The notes beneath the pieces are model-generated. The model ran no database searches, was not told where the DNA came from, and saw only the letters and a program-made list of their open reading frames with translations. DNA of 64,000 nt, taken from NCBI GenBank assembly GCA_041946965.1, contig JBHGBM010000021.1:1-64000 (forward strand), written 5' to 3'. The position numbers and the translations under genes are program-made. Shown here in pieces: positions 34,714 through 44,103 of the stretch (positions are counted from its first letter, which is position 1; each line of letters starts with the position of its first letter). The stretch is from JBHGBM01 sp041946965. GTDB lineage: Bacteria; Acidobacteriota; Terriglobia; Bryobacterales; Bryobacteraceae.

Positions 34714-36231
34714 TCAACGGCTTTCAAGCCACCGCCCGACCGCCGCCTCGTGCTCCGCTCCCCAACCCCGGTACACGTACGGCATGATCTGGTCGTAGGT
34801 GGCCGCCGCCAGGGCCGCTCCGTTATCGCGGAAAGGGATCGGCTTCCGCTTCGTGGCTTCTCTCCACGCCCCGAAACTGGCCTTGTCGTACGCGATCACG
34901 CGGCGGTGGACGGCTTCGTAATCGACAATCCGCCGGAGGTCTGCGTCCAGCGCTTTCACCACCTCCGGCCGCTTGCGCGCCAGGTTCTTCACCTCCTCCG
35001 GATCCTCGCCCTCATGGAAAAGCTGGGGACGGTAGCCGGGATAGGCGACGTACTTCCACGGCCCCTTGCGCAGCATGAACATCGTCGTATTCGAGGACGA
35101 CCCGCTATACATCGCGTAGGCCCAATCGCGGCTGCGTGATGTGGTCCCCCGAAGCAGCGGGGCGAGCGATTCTCCATCCAGCGCCTTCGGCTGGCTCACG
35201 CCGGCGATATCCAGCAGCGTGGGGAAGAGGTCCACCAGCGAGACCAGGTTGTCGATCGTGCGGCCGCGCGTCACGCCCGGCCCGCGCACGATCAGCGGAA
35301 CCCGCACCGAGGACTCGTACATGTTCATCTTGTAGTACTGGCGGTGCTCCATGTTGTTCTCGCCGTGGTCGCTGGTGAAGAGGAACCAGGTGTTGCCGGC
35401 CACGCCCAGCCGGTCCAGTTCCGCGATGACCTCGCCGGTCATGGCGTCCGTCTCGGCGCACATGGCGTAGTAGACCTCGCGGGTGCGGCGCACCATCTCC
35501 GGCGAAAAGCCGTGCTCCCAGTTCTTGCTGATGCGCTGGTAAGCCATCACCGGATGGACCTCGTCATCTTCCGGCGGCAGGGTCACCGCGCCGCGATCCA
35601 CCATCTCCAGCCATTTGCGTTGGGTAGCGAACGGCGGGTGGGGCAGATTCAAACCCAGATAAAGGAAGAAAGGCTGCCCGCCCCGGACGGCTTCGCGCAG
35701 GAACTGCTTGCCGAGCGCGACGGTCTCCCAGTCGCGGTGAGGGCGCGCCTCGTCCTCGCGCACCACCGGAGCCGGCATGCGAAACTGCGGAAGCGGTATG
35801 TTGGCCGGACCCGTCCAGTCCACGATCCGGTTGAACACGGTGTGGGCGCCGGAAAGATAGTCGTGCTTGCCGAACCCGCCTTCCTTCGTCGCGAACCGGT
35901 AACCGGCCTTTTCCAGGTAGGTCTGGAACCTGGGGGTGTCCGGCGAGAGGCCTTTGAAGTTGTTCCAACTCTCCACGTGCTGCGTGTACCGGCCGGTCCA
36001 CATGTTGGCGCGGGACGGGCAGCAGATCGGGTGGCTGCAATAGGCGTTGCGAAACACCGTGCCCTGGCTTGCCAGGCGGTCGATGTTCGGCGTGGCCCGC
36101 CTCATGGCGGGATGGCCCAGGCATCCCAGCACACGTCCGTCCCAACTGTCGGTCTGGACCAGGACAATGTTCGGCCGCCGGCCGGCTCCCGCCGCCAGCG
36201 CCGCGGATTGGAGAAACTCTCTTCGGTTCAT
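34714..36231 (-). CDS. Tat-exported S1-family sulfatase
   Basis: A 505-residue sulfatase with a Tat signal (NRREFLQ). Metal ligand D28 lies in VLVQTDSWD, and the formylglycine signature is C70-C-P-S-R74 followed by TGR. A downstream metal pair sits in TSDHGENNMEHRQYYK. It should hydrolyse sulfate esters in the periplasm after Cys70 is oxidised by an FGE or anSME, neither of which is in the window. It lies 10 bases after the permease gene and 33 bases before the DUF296 gene. Confidence 0.92.
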   Translation of the reverse strand: MNRREFLQSAALAAGAGRRPNIVLVQTDSWDGRVLGCLGHPAMRRATPNIDRLASQGTVFRNAYCSHPICCPSRANMWTGRYTQHVESWNNFKGLSPDTPRFQTYLEKAGYRFATKEGGFGKHDYLSGAHTVFNRIVDWTGPANIPLPQFRMPAPVVREDEARPHRDWETVALGKQFLREAVRGGQPFFLYLGLNLPHPPFATQRKWLEMVDRGAVTLPPEDDEVHPVMAYQRISKNWEHGFSPEMVRRTREVYYAMCAETDAMTGEVIAELDRLGVAGNTWFLFTSDHGENNMEHRQYYKMNMYESSVRVPLIVRGPGVTRGRTIDNLVSLVDLFPTLLDIAGVSQPKALDGESLAPLLRGTTSRSRDWAYAMYSGSSSNTTMFMLRKGPWKYVAYPGYRPQLFHEGEDPEEVKNLARKRPEVVKALDADLRRIVDYEAVHRRVIAYDKASFGAWREATKRKPIPFRDNGAALAAATYDQIMPYVYRGWGAEHEAAVGRWLESR

Positions 36232-36241
36232 ATGGACCCTT

Positions 36242-37852
36242 TCATCCGACCCACCGCGGGATGACGTAAGCGTAAAAGGTGGTCAACAGTCCTATGGCGC
36301 AAGCCAGGGCCACGCTGTGGCGGAAGGTGAAGCGGAACAGCTCGGCTTCTTCCGAGTGCTTCATCCCCGTGGCCGCCGCCGCCACCGCAATGCTCTGCAC
36401 GCTGATCATTTTGCCCATCACGCCGCCGCTCGAATTGGCCGCGGCCATCAGCACGGGGCTCAGCCCCAGACGGTTCGCCGTCACCACCTGCAAGTTGCCG
36501 AACAGCGCGTTGGAAGAGGTATCGGACCCGGTCAGGAACACGCCGATCCAGCCGAGCAGCGGGCTGAAGAACGGGAACAGGCCGGCCGTGGCCGCAAACG
36601 CCAGGCCGAGCGTGGCCGTGGCGCCCGAATAATTCATGACGAACGCCAGCGCGACCACCGCGGCGATGGTGAGCAACGGCAGGAACATCTGCCGCAAGGT
36701 TTCCCCGAACACGCGCGCGAACGTGTGCGCCGGCATGGCGGAGAAAGCCGCCGAAAGCAGGCAGGCGAACAGGCAGGCCGTTCCGGCCGAAGCCAGCCAG
36801 TCGAAATTGTAGACCGCGGGATACGGCTGCGGCTGCGCGGTCACCGGCGCCGTCCGCAAGACCTGCATGTGGAGCGTGGGCCAGATCACCGGCAGTGTGG
36901 CTCTCGAGAGCTGCGCGCGCAACAGCGGCAACCCCCACGCGAGCACGCACGCCGCCAGCAGAGCGTAGGGCATCCACGCGTGCCAGATCTTTCCGAGGGG
37001 GTAGGCGGCCCGTGAGCCCTCCCAGACGCCGGAGCGGTCGCGCGGCTGCCACACGCGGAGCAGCGCGACCAGGCAGGCCATGGCGGCGATGGACCCCAGG
37101 ATGTCCGTCATCTGTGGCCCGATGAAATTCGAGACCAGCAGTTGCACGGTGGCAAACGAGACGCCGCAGACGATCACGGCGGGCAGCGCGCCTTTGAGGC
37201 CCTTCCATCCGCCCACCAGCGCGGTCAGGTACGCGGGCACGGCGAGCGAGAGCGGCGCGCAGATCTTGCCCGTCGCCGCGCTGAGCCGGTCGAGCGGCAG
37301 GCCCGTGGTAACCGCCAGCGTGATGGTGGGAGTGCCTATGGCGCCGAAGGCCACAGGCGCGGTGTTGGCCAGCAGGCAGAGGCCGGCGGCTTCGAGCGGA
37401 GCGAAGCCGAGTCCCGTGAGCATGGCCGCTCCCACCGCCACCGGCACGCCCGATCCGGCCGCGCCTTCGATGAACGCGCCGAAAGCGAAAGCGATCAGCA
37501 AGGCCTGCAAGCGCGGATCGGGCGTCAGGCGTCCCAGCGACTCCTTGATGACGCCGAACTGCCCGGTTGCAAGCGTCAGCCGGTAGAGCAGGATGGCGTT
37601 GAAGGTGATCCAGCCGATGGGCAGCAGTCCGAAAGCCGCGCCGTACGCCGCCGAAGCCGCAATGAGCACGGGCGGCATGCGGTACACCAGCGCCGCGAGC
37701 AGAACGGCCGCCGCCAGGCTGCCCAGGGCCGAGATCCACGCCGGCTTGCGCCGCGCCGCCAGCAGGTAGAACAACACGCACAGCGGCAGAGCGGCAGCGA
37801 GCGCCGAGAGCCCGATGCTGCCCGCCACCGGCGTGTAGTTCTGCGTCCACAT
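36242..37852 (-). CDS. L-lactate permease family transporter (LldP-type)
   Basis: A 536-residue polytopic protein with the LctP/LldP pattern: FGAFIEGAAGSGVPVAVGAAML, TAPVAFGAIGTPTITLA, NYSGATATLG, FPFFSPLLGWIGVFLTGSDTSSNALFGNLQ, and GKMISVQSIAVAA. It carries hydroxy monocarboxylates by proton symport. ATG 37852 is chosen over the longer frame (to 37951), since it starts two bases after the transketolase stop and fits the family start MWTQNYTP. In this operon the substrate may be a hydroxy acid other than lactate. Confidence 0.9.
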   Translation of the reverse strand: MWTQNYTPVAGSIGLSALAAALPLCVLFYLLAARRKPAWISALGSLAAAVLLAALVYRMPPVLIAASAAYGAAFGLLPIGWITFNAILLYRLTLATGQFGVIKESLGRLTPDPRLQALLIAFAFGAFIEGAAGSGVPVAVGAAMLTGLGFAPLEAAGLCLLANTAPVAFGAIGTPTITLAVTTGLPLDRLSAATGKICAPLSLAVPAYLTALVGGWKGLKGALPAVIVCGVSFATVQLLVSNFIGPQMTDILGSIAAMACLVALLRVWQPRDRSGVWEGSRAAYPLGKIWHAWMPYALLAACVLAWGLPLLRAQLSRATLPVIWPTLHMQVLRTAPVTAQPQPYPAVYNFDWLASAGTACLFACLLSAAFSAMPAHTFARVFGETLRQMFLPLLTIAAVVALAFVMNYSGATATLGLAFAATAGLFPFFSPLLGWIGVFLTGSDTSSNALFGNLQVVTANRLGLSPVLMAAANSSGGVMGKMISVQSIAVAAAATGMKHSEEAELFRFTFRHSVALACAIGLLTTFYAYVIPRWVG

Positions 37853-37854
37853 GG

Positions 37855-38778
37855 CTACAACACAAGCTGCCGCGCCCGCGCCTCGATCGCGGCGGAGGAA
37901 ATCCCGTACTTCGCGAGCAGTTCCATATAGGGACCCGACTCGGCGAAGCAATCCGCAATTCCGAGGTAGTCCAGCTTCGCGGGCGCCAGCCTGCCCAGCG
38001 CCTCGGCCACCGCGCCGCCAAGCCCGCCGATCACGGTGTGCTCCTCCACCGTCAGTACCCGGCCGGTCTTGCGCGCCGAGGCCGCCAGCGCCGCTTCATC
38101 GAGCGGCTTCAGGGTCGAAACCTCCAGCAGATCCACCGAGATCCCGTCCGCCGCCAGCCGCGCCGCCGCCTCCAGCGCCATGAACGCGGGAATGCCGCAG
38201 ACCGCAATGGTCAGGTCCGATCCGTCGCGCAGTTTCCGGACGCGGCCGATTTCGAGCGGCGGCGCGCCCTCGAACAGCACCGGAGTGGGATTGCGGCAGA
38301 TCCGTATGTAGGTGGGGCCGTCGCGGCGCAGCGCGGCCGTGAGCGCCTGTCCCGCTTCCACGTTATCGGCGGGGACCACCACGGCGACGTTCGGCATGGC
38401 GCGCATGATGGACAGGTCCAGCACCGATTGGTGGCTCGCGCCGTCGTAGGAATCCGAGAGCCCCGCGTACGTGCCCGCCATGATCACCGGGAGATTGTTG
38501 TAGGCCACGATGTTGCGAACCTGGTCGGCGCCCTTCAGGGTGACGAACAGCGCGAACGTATTGATCACCGGACGCAAGCCGCACGTCGCCATGCCGGCGG
38601 CGATGTCGATCATGTTGGCTTCGGCCACGCCCACGTTGAAGAACCGCTCCGGGTACTGCTTCGCGAACAGCGCCGAGCGGGAGCTGGCGGAAACATCGGC
38701 GTCCAGCACCATCATCCTGGGGAACTCCCCGGCGGCGGCGCACAGCGCCTGTCCGAACGCTTCACGCATGGAGATCAC
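37855..38778 (-). CDS. Transketolase, C-terminal subunit (split type)
   Basis: A 307-residue protein with the pyrimidine-binding and C-terminal domains of transketolase: VLDADVSASS, FNVGVAEANMIDIAAGMA, FALFVTLKGADQVRN, then DGASHQSVLDLSIMRAMPN and EEHTVIGGLGGAVAEAL. Split transketolases of this type work as heterodimers with the N-terminal subunit. The start overlaps that gene by four bases (ATGA). Specialised sugar pathways use such pairs, so it need not be the housekeeping enzyme. Confidence 0.92.
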   Translation of the reverse strand: MISMREAFGQALCAAAGEFPRMMVLDADVSASSRSALFAKQYPERFFNVGVAEANMIDIAAGMATCGLRPVINTFALFVTLKGADQVRNIVAYNNLPVIMAGTYAGLSDSYDGASHQSVLDLSIMRAMPNVAVVVPADNVEAGQALTAALRRDGPTYIRICRNPTPVLFEGAPPLEIGRVRKLRDGSDLTIAVCGIPAFMALEAAARLAADGISVDLLEVSTLKPLDEAALAASARKTGRVLTVEEHTVIGGLGGAVAEALGRLAPAKLDYLGIADCFAESGPYMELLAKYGISSAAIEARARQLVL

Positions 38779-39689
38779 AGGTTCGCCTCCAATCCCCGCA
38801 GCACGGCGAGGAGTTCCTCGCGTCCCCTTGCGTGGCTTTCATCGTCGACCGGCGCGCCGTGCCAGTGGGACTTGTCCTCCATGAAGGAGACGCCCCGTCC
38901 CTTGTGGGTCTTGTAGATCACGGCGGCGGGCCAGTCCTGCTGCCGCCGGATCCACTCGAAGGACCGGAAGATTTCCGCCACCGAGTGGCCGTCGTAAACC
39001 TCCGGCGCGACGTTCCAGCGGAAGGCGCGCAGTTTTTCGGGCAGCGGGTCGAGCGGCATGATCTCGTCGCTGGGACCGTCGAGCTGCACTTTGTTGTAGT
39101 CGATGAGCGCCACCATGCGGGCGGGTCTGAACTTCGCCGCCGCCATCACCGCTTCCCAGGTTTGTCCTTCGTTCAGGTCGCCGTCGCCCATCAGTGTGTA
39201 GGTCCACCAGGATTTTCCGAGCACGCGCGCCGAGAGCGCCATGCCGAGCGCCACCGAAAGCCCGTGGCCCAGCGACCCGGTGCTCATGTCCACGCCGGGG
39301 GTGGCGTGCATCGAGGGATGCCCTTGCAGGCGGCTGTTCAACTGCCGAAAGGTGTCCAGCTCTTCCACCGGGAAAAAGCCCCGGTGAGCGAGCACCGTGT
39401 AGAGCATGCACGAGGCGTGCCCCTTGCTCAGCAGCAGGCGGTCGCGCTCCGCATAGAGCGGCTCTTCGGGCCGCACCTGCATGGCATCAAAGTAGAGGCA
39501 GACCAGCAGTTCGGCGGCGGACGCCGCCCCGCCCCAATGTCCCGTGCCTTTGTCATGCAGCACGTCGAGCACCTTGATACGGAACAACTGGGCAAGATAC
39601 TGGAGCTGCGCGGCTTTCTTCGCCCGGTCGGGCTCGCGAAGCACTCGCGCGATGTCAAGGCGGCACGCGGCCGCGGCTGAAGTCGTCAT
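38775..39689 (-). CDS. Transketolase, N-terminal TPP-binding subunit (split type)
   Basis: A 304-residue protein with the thiamine-diphosphate motif GDGDLNEG (168-175) and DYNKVQ with N199. The start also carries LLLSKGHASCMLY, a phosphate-binding-like loop, and PGVDMSTGSLGHGLSVALG. It pairs with the C-terminal subunit encoded next. Its start overlaps the gntR stop by four bases (ATGA), so regulator and enzyme are co-translated. Confidence 0.92.
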   Translation of the reverse strand: MTTSAAAACRLDIARVLREPDRAKKAAQLQYLAQLFRIKVLDVLHDKGTGHWGGAASAAELLVCLYFDAMQVRPEEPLYAERDRLLLSKGHASCMLYTVLAHRGFFPVEELDTFRQLNSRLQGHPSMHATPGVDMSTGSLGHGLSVALGMALSARVLGKSWWTYTLMGDGDLNEGQTWEAVMAAAKFRPARMVALIDYNKVQLDGPSDEIMPLDPLPEKLRAFRWNVAPEVYDGHSVAEIFRSFEWIRRQQDWPAAVIYKTHKGRGVSFMEDKSHWHGAPVDDESHARGREELLAVLRGLEANL

Positions 39690-40435
39690 GTTTTCCCGTT
39701 TCGTACCAACTCGTTCTGAATCTCCAGCGCCATGTCGAGATGCTGCCGCATGGCGCGCCGTGCGCCGCGCGCATCGTGCGCCGCCACGCGTTCCACCACG
39801 CGCGTGTGCGTGGGCATGACGCGCTCGAACAATCCCGGCCGCGAGGCCACCAGCATGCGCACCTCGGCCATCAGATCCTGAATGGACTCCAGAAGCAGAA
39901 TCAGCAGGGGATTGTAAGTGGCCTGCGCCAGGCGCCGGTGGAACTCGGAGTCCTTGAGCGCGAATTCCTTCGGATCGCCCGCGGCCGCTTTCATCTCACG
40001 GCAGATCGCCCGCAGGCTGGCGATGTCGGATTCGGTGGCCTGCTCCGCCGCGAGCGCCGCGTTTTCCACTTCCAGGATGAGGCGCACGCGGTGCAGGTGA
40101 CCGGTGTTCACCTGTTGGCCGCAGGTACGCAGAAAAAGCGTAAGTGGCTTGACCACTTCCTCGCGGCCCACCGCGCGCACCGTGGTTCCGACGCCGTGCC
40201 GCGTCTCCAGCAGGCCGCGGGTCACCAGGATGCGAACCGCCTCGCGGAACACCGTGCGGCTCACGCCCAGCCGGTCGGCGAAGTCGCGCTCCGGCGGAAG
40301 CCGGGTGCCGACGGCCAGACGCCCCTTGAGGATCTGGTCCTGAATGGCCGCCACCACCCGGTCCACAAGCCCGTCCTTGCGGCCCAGCGAACGGAAGCGG
40401 GCCGGCCGATGATCACCGTGCGGGATTGCAGGCAT
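39686..40435 (-). CDS. GntR/FadR-family regulator with FCD domain
   Basis: A 249-residue regulator. The N-terminal winged helix has VGTRLPPERDFADRLGVSRT and FREAVRILVTRGLLE. The C-terminal FCD domain has KDSEFHRRLA and MRQHLDMAL, containing the Asp/His metal ligands that bind small organic acids. This is the first gene of a seven-gene operon and overlaps tktN, so it is likely an autoregulated local regulator. It may bind the palindrome at 40503-40515. Confidence 0.93.
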   Translation of the reverse strand: MPAIPHGDHRPARFRSLGRKDGLVDRVVAAIQDQILKGRLAVGTRLPPERDFADRLGVSRTVFREAVRILVTRGLLETRHGVGTTVRAVGREEVVKPLTLFLRTCGQQVNTGHLHRVRLILEVENAALAAEQATESDIASLRAICREMKAAAGDPKEFALKDSEFHRRLAQATYNPLLILLLESIQDLMAEVRMLVASRPGLFERVMPTHTRVVERVAAHDARGARRAMRQHLDMALEIQNELVRNGKT

Positions 40436-40458
40436 GACGAGCCGGGGCTGACCCGACG

Positions 40459-40487
40459 ATTGTAGGGCGGCGTGGGCTTCAAGTCAA
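40459..40487 (-). promoter_or_regulatory. Promoter of the gntR operon (minus strand)
   Basis: Read on the minus strand, TTGACT (40487-40482), a 17-base spacer and TACAAT (40464-40459). Transcription would start around 40452, only about 17 bases before the gntR ATG (40435), leaving little room for a ribosome binding site. Confidence 0.6.
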
Positions 40488-40502
40488 GCCGCGCCGTGGT
40501 AG

Positions 40503-40515
40503 GAGGTTAGACCTC
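40503..40515. promoter_or_regulatory. Candidate GntR/FadR operator palindrome
   Basis: Perfect inverted repeat GAGGT-TAG-ACCTC. Its core GGT-N3-ACC matches the FadR-type consensus (TNGTNNNACNA-like; PdhR and LldR sites contain GGT-N3-ACC). It lies between the two divergent promoters, 15 bases from the -35 of the gntR operon and 13 bases from the -35 of the TonB operon. Confidence 0.6.
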
Positions 40516-40528
40516 TTTCAAAATTCTA

Positions 40529-40557
40529 TTGACACCTTCGGGGGCTTCCCTTAGAAT
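40529..40557 (+). promoter_or_regulatory. Promoter of TonB/ADP-ribosylglycohydrolase operon
   Basis: Perfect TTGACA (40529-40534), 17-base spacer, TAGAAT (40552-40557). The receptor ATG at 40604 has AAGGAGG nine bases upstream. Confidence 0.65.
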
Positions 40558-40603
40558 CAGACCCGATTAAGCTCTTTGCTGGGTTGTAAGGAGGTGCTGT
40601 ACC

Positions 40604-43600
40604 ATGAAGCTCTGCCTCGTTCTCGGTCTGCAAGCGGTCTTTTCTCTGGCTCCCCTGTGCGCGCAAGTGAATAAGGGCAACCTGACCGGCGTGGTCCGGG
40701 ATTCCTCCGGCGCGGTCGTGCCCGGAGCCGCCCTGCGCCTCGTCAACGCCGGAACCGGAGCCGTCCGCACGGAAACCACCGGCCAGGACGGTCTGTACCG
40801 TTTCATGCTCCTGGACCTGGGCATGTACCGGCTGGACGTGGAAGCGGCCGGTTTCAAGACGTACGTCCGCCGCAACATCGAGCTGACCACCGGCGAAACC
40901 ACCACGGTGGACGTGACCATGGAAGTCGGCGCCCTCACGGACCAGATTACGGTGACCGCGGAGAGTCCCCTGCTCCGCACCGAGACCGGCGCGTTGGGCA
41001 CCACCATCACGGCATGGGCCGTCACCGAGATGCCTTTCATCAAGCGCAACCCGGATACCCTGATCCAGCTCTCCCCGGGAATCGCTTTCGCCGCCGGCAA
41101 GGCCATGCGCGACCAGGATCCGTGGATGACCTCCGGCCCCTCCAACTTCGTCTCCGGCGGCACCAACATGAAGTCGGAGTTCCTGCTGGACGGCATTCCG
41201 AACATGAAGATCACCACCGCCAGCTTCAACCCTCCGGTGGATTCCGTGGCCGAGGTGCGCCTGCACACCAACGCCTTCGACGCGGAGTTCGGCCATTCCG
41301 GCGCGGGGTTCGTCAACGTGTCCACCAAGCCGGGCACCAACGATTTCCACGGCTCCACCTCCTGGTACGTGCTGAACGACGCGTTCCACGCCAACGACTT
41401 CTTCAATAACAAGTACGGCGAGCCGAAGGACCGCCAGAATCAGAACACCGGCGGCATCTCGATCAGCGGCCCCATCCGCATCCCCAAGCTGTATCAGGGC
41501 CGCGACCGGACGCACTACTCCGCCACTTACGAAAGAACGGTCATCAAGGAGAACCACACTCTGCGCTCCATCGTCCCCACCGCGCTCGAGCGCCGCGGCG
41601 ATTTCTCCAGGACGACGGACCGCTTCGGCCGGCGCTTTACCATTTACGACCCGGGCACGACGCGGCCGCAGGGAAGCGGCTACGTGCGCGACCTGTTCCC
41701 GGGGAACCTGATTCCCGCGGCGCGCATCGATAAGTCCGCCTCCCTGATCACGCAGTATTACCCGCCGGCCAACGTCATGCCCGCTCCGGACACGCTGGAG
41801 AACTTTGAAACCAGGCGGGGGCACAACCTGACGTGGAACAACTTCTCCAGCCGCGTGGACCACCAGATCTCCAGCGCCCATCAGCTCTTTCTGCGCTTCG
41901 GCTGGAATATGCGCGTGGATGTTTTCACGCCCTACTGGGGATGGGATTACGCGGCTTCCGGCAACCCGACCGGCGATGAGGAGGATTTCGACCGCGGCAA
42001 CATCGCCGCCGGCCTGGGCTACACCTGGCTGTTCAGCCCGCAAACCGTGATCGACTTCCGCACGGGTTTCACCCGCCAGGTGGAGAAGTACCGCACCTAT
42101 GGCGACGGCTTCGATCTCTCCAAGATCGGCTTTCCCCAGAGTTTTACCGGAACCCTCACCTATGCCACCTTCCCGCTGATTTCGATGACCGATGTGGCCA
42201 TGCTGGGTTCCAATTTCACGCGCAGCGCGACGCTCGTGAATATGTACCACCCCATGCTGAGCGTGCACACCATGCGCGGCCGGCACGCGCTGAAATACGG
42301 CTTCCGTGCGGGAGTGGCGCAAAGAAACCGCTTCGCCCCCGGACGTTCCAGCGGCACCTTCACCTTCAACCGGGTAATGACTCAGGGCCCCGATCCCACC
42401 CGCGCGACCACCAACGTGGGACATGGGTTCGCTTCCTTCCTGCTGGGCGCCGCCAGCAGCGGGTCGGCGGAGTACGCCATCAGCCCCGCGTTCCAGAATA
42501 AGTACTACGCGTTTTACCTTCAGGACGACTGGAAAGCGACCAGCCGGCTGACCCTCAATCTCGGGTTGCGCTTCGAGCACGATACGCCGGTCACAGAGAG
42601 GTTCAACCGCGGGAACTCCGGCGTCGATCTCAACGTGACCAGTCCCATCGAACAGCAGGTGCAGGCCAATCTTGCGAAGAGCCCCATCCCCGAGTTGCCC
42701 ACGATCCGCGTGAAGGGCGGGCTGGGCTATTTGAACGTGGCCGGCGCTCCTCGCGGAAACTACAACACCAAGTCCCTGTTGTACGCGCCGCGGCTCGGTT
42801 TCGCTTATCGCCTGAAGAACTGGCTGGTCTGGCGCGGCGGCTACGGAATTTTCTACGACCCGCTGAACCTCGACAACGGCTCCATCACCACCAACGGCTT
42901 CTCATTGACCACCCGGATGCTCAATTCGCTGGACAACAACCTGACGGCCTACCACCGCCTCTCCGATCCCTTCCCCGCCGGCGTGACGCCGCCGCCCGGC
43001 GCCTCCGCGGGCTTGATGGCCAACGTGGGCCAGAGCATTACCGCCAGCGCGGCGCCCATCGGCGCGGTCCCCAATTACCGCCAGGCCATCGGCCAGCAGT
43101 TCTCCATGGGCTTCCAGGTGGTATTGCCGGGCCAGGTCTCGGTTTCCTCGAGCTATGCCGGCAACGTCTCCCAGCGCATCAGCATCAACCGCAACGTCAA
43201 CCAGTACGCGAACGAGTACCTGGCACTCAAGACCCGCCTGAATACGCGGGTGAATAACCCGTTCTACGGCCTGATTGCCGACCGCGCCAGCTCGCTGGCT
43301 CAGTCCACGGTGGCGCTTTCGCAATTGCTGAAACCATTCCCGCAGTTCACCGGACTTACTCAGAGCCGGCTGCCGTACGGGCGGTCCCACTACGATTCCC
43401 TCCAGGTGGAGGTCACCAGGCGCATGTCCGCCGGCCTGTATTTCGGCGCCTCATATACTGTCTCCAAGTATCTGGAAGCCACCGGCTACCTGAACGCCAA
43501 CGACCCCAAACCTGAAAAGGTAATTTCGGCATCCGACCGTCCCCAGGTGCTGACCGTGCACGGCGTCTACGAGCTCCCCTTCGGCCGGGGAAAGCGGTGG

Positions 43601-44068
43601 CTGAACTCCAGCCACTCGGCGGTCAAGAGGATCGTGGGCGGCTGGCAGTTGAACTGGCTGGCGGTTTACCAGTCCATGGAGCCGCTCTCGTTCTCCGGCG
43701 CGGAGCGGGTGGCGCGTTCCAACGACAATCCTCATACTATCGACAGGTGGTTCGACCCGAAACAGTTCGTGGTGCAGGAACCGTTCACGCTCCGGGCGCT
43801 CTCCAGCCGCCTCGCGGACCTGCGCTCGCCGGGCATGAAGAAGTGGGATCTCACCGCGGTGAAGACCATCCCGCTGACCGAGAAAGTGCGCATGAGGATA
43901 CAGGCCGAGTTCTACAACGCCTGGAACACGCCGCATTTCGGACCGCCGAACACAACCGTAACCAGCGCGGATTTCGGCATGATCACCGGCTACAACACCG
44001 ATATCTGCGACGCCTGCACCCTGATACCGCCGCGGCAGATACAACTCGGGGCGCGTATCTCCTGGTAA
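40604..44068 (+). CDS. TonB-dependent receptor with carboxypeptidase-regulatory domain
   Basis: A 1154-residue outer-membrane receptor. Signal peptide (about 1-20), a carboxypeptidase-regulatory-like domain (LTGVVRDSSGAVVPGAALRL, about 25-105), plug (about 115-260, FDAEFGHSGAGFVNVSTKPG) and beta-barrel to a C-terminal LGARISW. Strong ribosome binding site AAGGAGG. It heads a plus-strand unit with two ADP-ribosylglycohydrolase-family genes and is divergent from the gntR operon, so the substrate may be the same as that operon's. Confidence 0.95.
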   Translation: MKLCLVLGLQAVFSLAPLCAQVNKGNLTGVVRDSSGAVVPGAALRLVNAGTGAVRTETTGQDGLYRFMLLDLGMYRLDVEAAGFKTYVRRNIELTTGETTTVDVTMEVGALTDQITVTAESPLLRTETGALGTTITAWAVTEMPFIKRNPDTLIQLSPGIAFAAGKAMRDQDPWMTSGPSNFVSGGTNMKSEFLLDGIPNMKITTASFNPPVDSVAEVRLHTNAFDAEFGHSGAGFVNVSTKPGTNDFHGSTSWYVLNDAFHANDFFNNKYGEPKDRQNQNTGGISISGPIRIPKLYQGRDRTHYSATYERTVIKENHTLRSIVPTALERRGDFSRTTDRFGRRFTIYDPGTTRPQGSGYVRDLFPGNLIPAARIDKSASLITQYYPPANVMPAPDTLENFETRRGHNLTWNNFSSRVDHQISSAHQLFLRFGWNMRVDVFTPYWGWDYAASGNPTGDEEDFDRGNIAAGLGYTWLFSPQTVIDFRTGFTRQVEKYRTYGDGFDLSKIGFPQSFTGTLTYATFPLISMTDVAMLGSNFTRSATLVNMYHPMLSVHTMRGRHALKYGFRAGVAQRNRFAPGRSSGTFTFNRVMTQGPDPTRATTNVGHGFASFLLGAASSGSAEYAISPAFQNKYYAFYLQDDWKATSRLTLNLGLRFEHDTPVTERFNRGNSGVDLNVTSPIEQQVQANLAKSPIPELPTIRVKGGLGYLNVAGAPRGNYNTKSLLYAPRLGFAYRLKNWLVWRGGYGIFYDPLNLDNGSITTNGFSLTTRMLNSLDNNLTAYHRLSDPFPAGVTPPPGASAGLMANVGQSITASAAPIGAVPNYRQAIGQQFSMGFQVVLPGQVSVSSSYAGNVSQRISINRNVNQYANEYLALKTRLNTRVNNPFYGLIADRASSLAQSTVALSQLLKPFPQFTGLTQSRLPYGRSHYDSLQVEVTRRMSAGLYFGASYTVSKYLEATGYLNANDPKPEKVISASDRPQVLTVHGVYELPFGRGKRWLNSSHSAVKRIVGGWQLNWLAVYQSMEPLSFSGAERVARSNDNPHTIDRWFDPKQFVVQEPFTLRALSSRLADLRSPGMKKWDLTAVKTIPLTEKVRMRIQAEFYNAWNTPHFGPPNTTVTSADFGMITGYNTDICDACTLIPPRQIQLGARISW

Positions 44069-44103
44069 GAGACTTACTAATTAGAGTAAAGGAAGAAATG
44101 CAA

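Noticed and set aside
44098..44100. ATG 44098 as the start of the first ADP-ribosylglycohydrolase-family gene
   Set aside because: It is only four bases from AAAGGA; ATG 44104 has more usual spacing. The difference is two residues.
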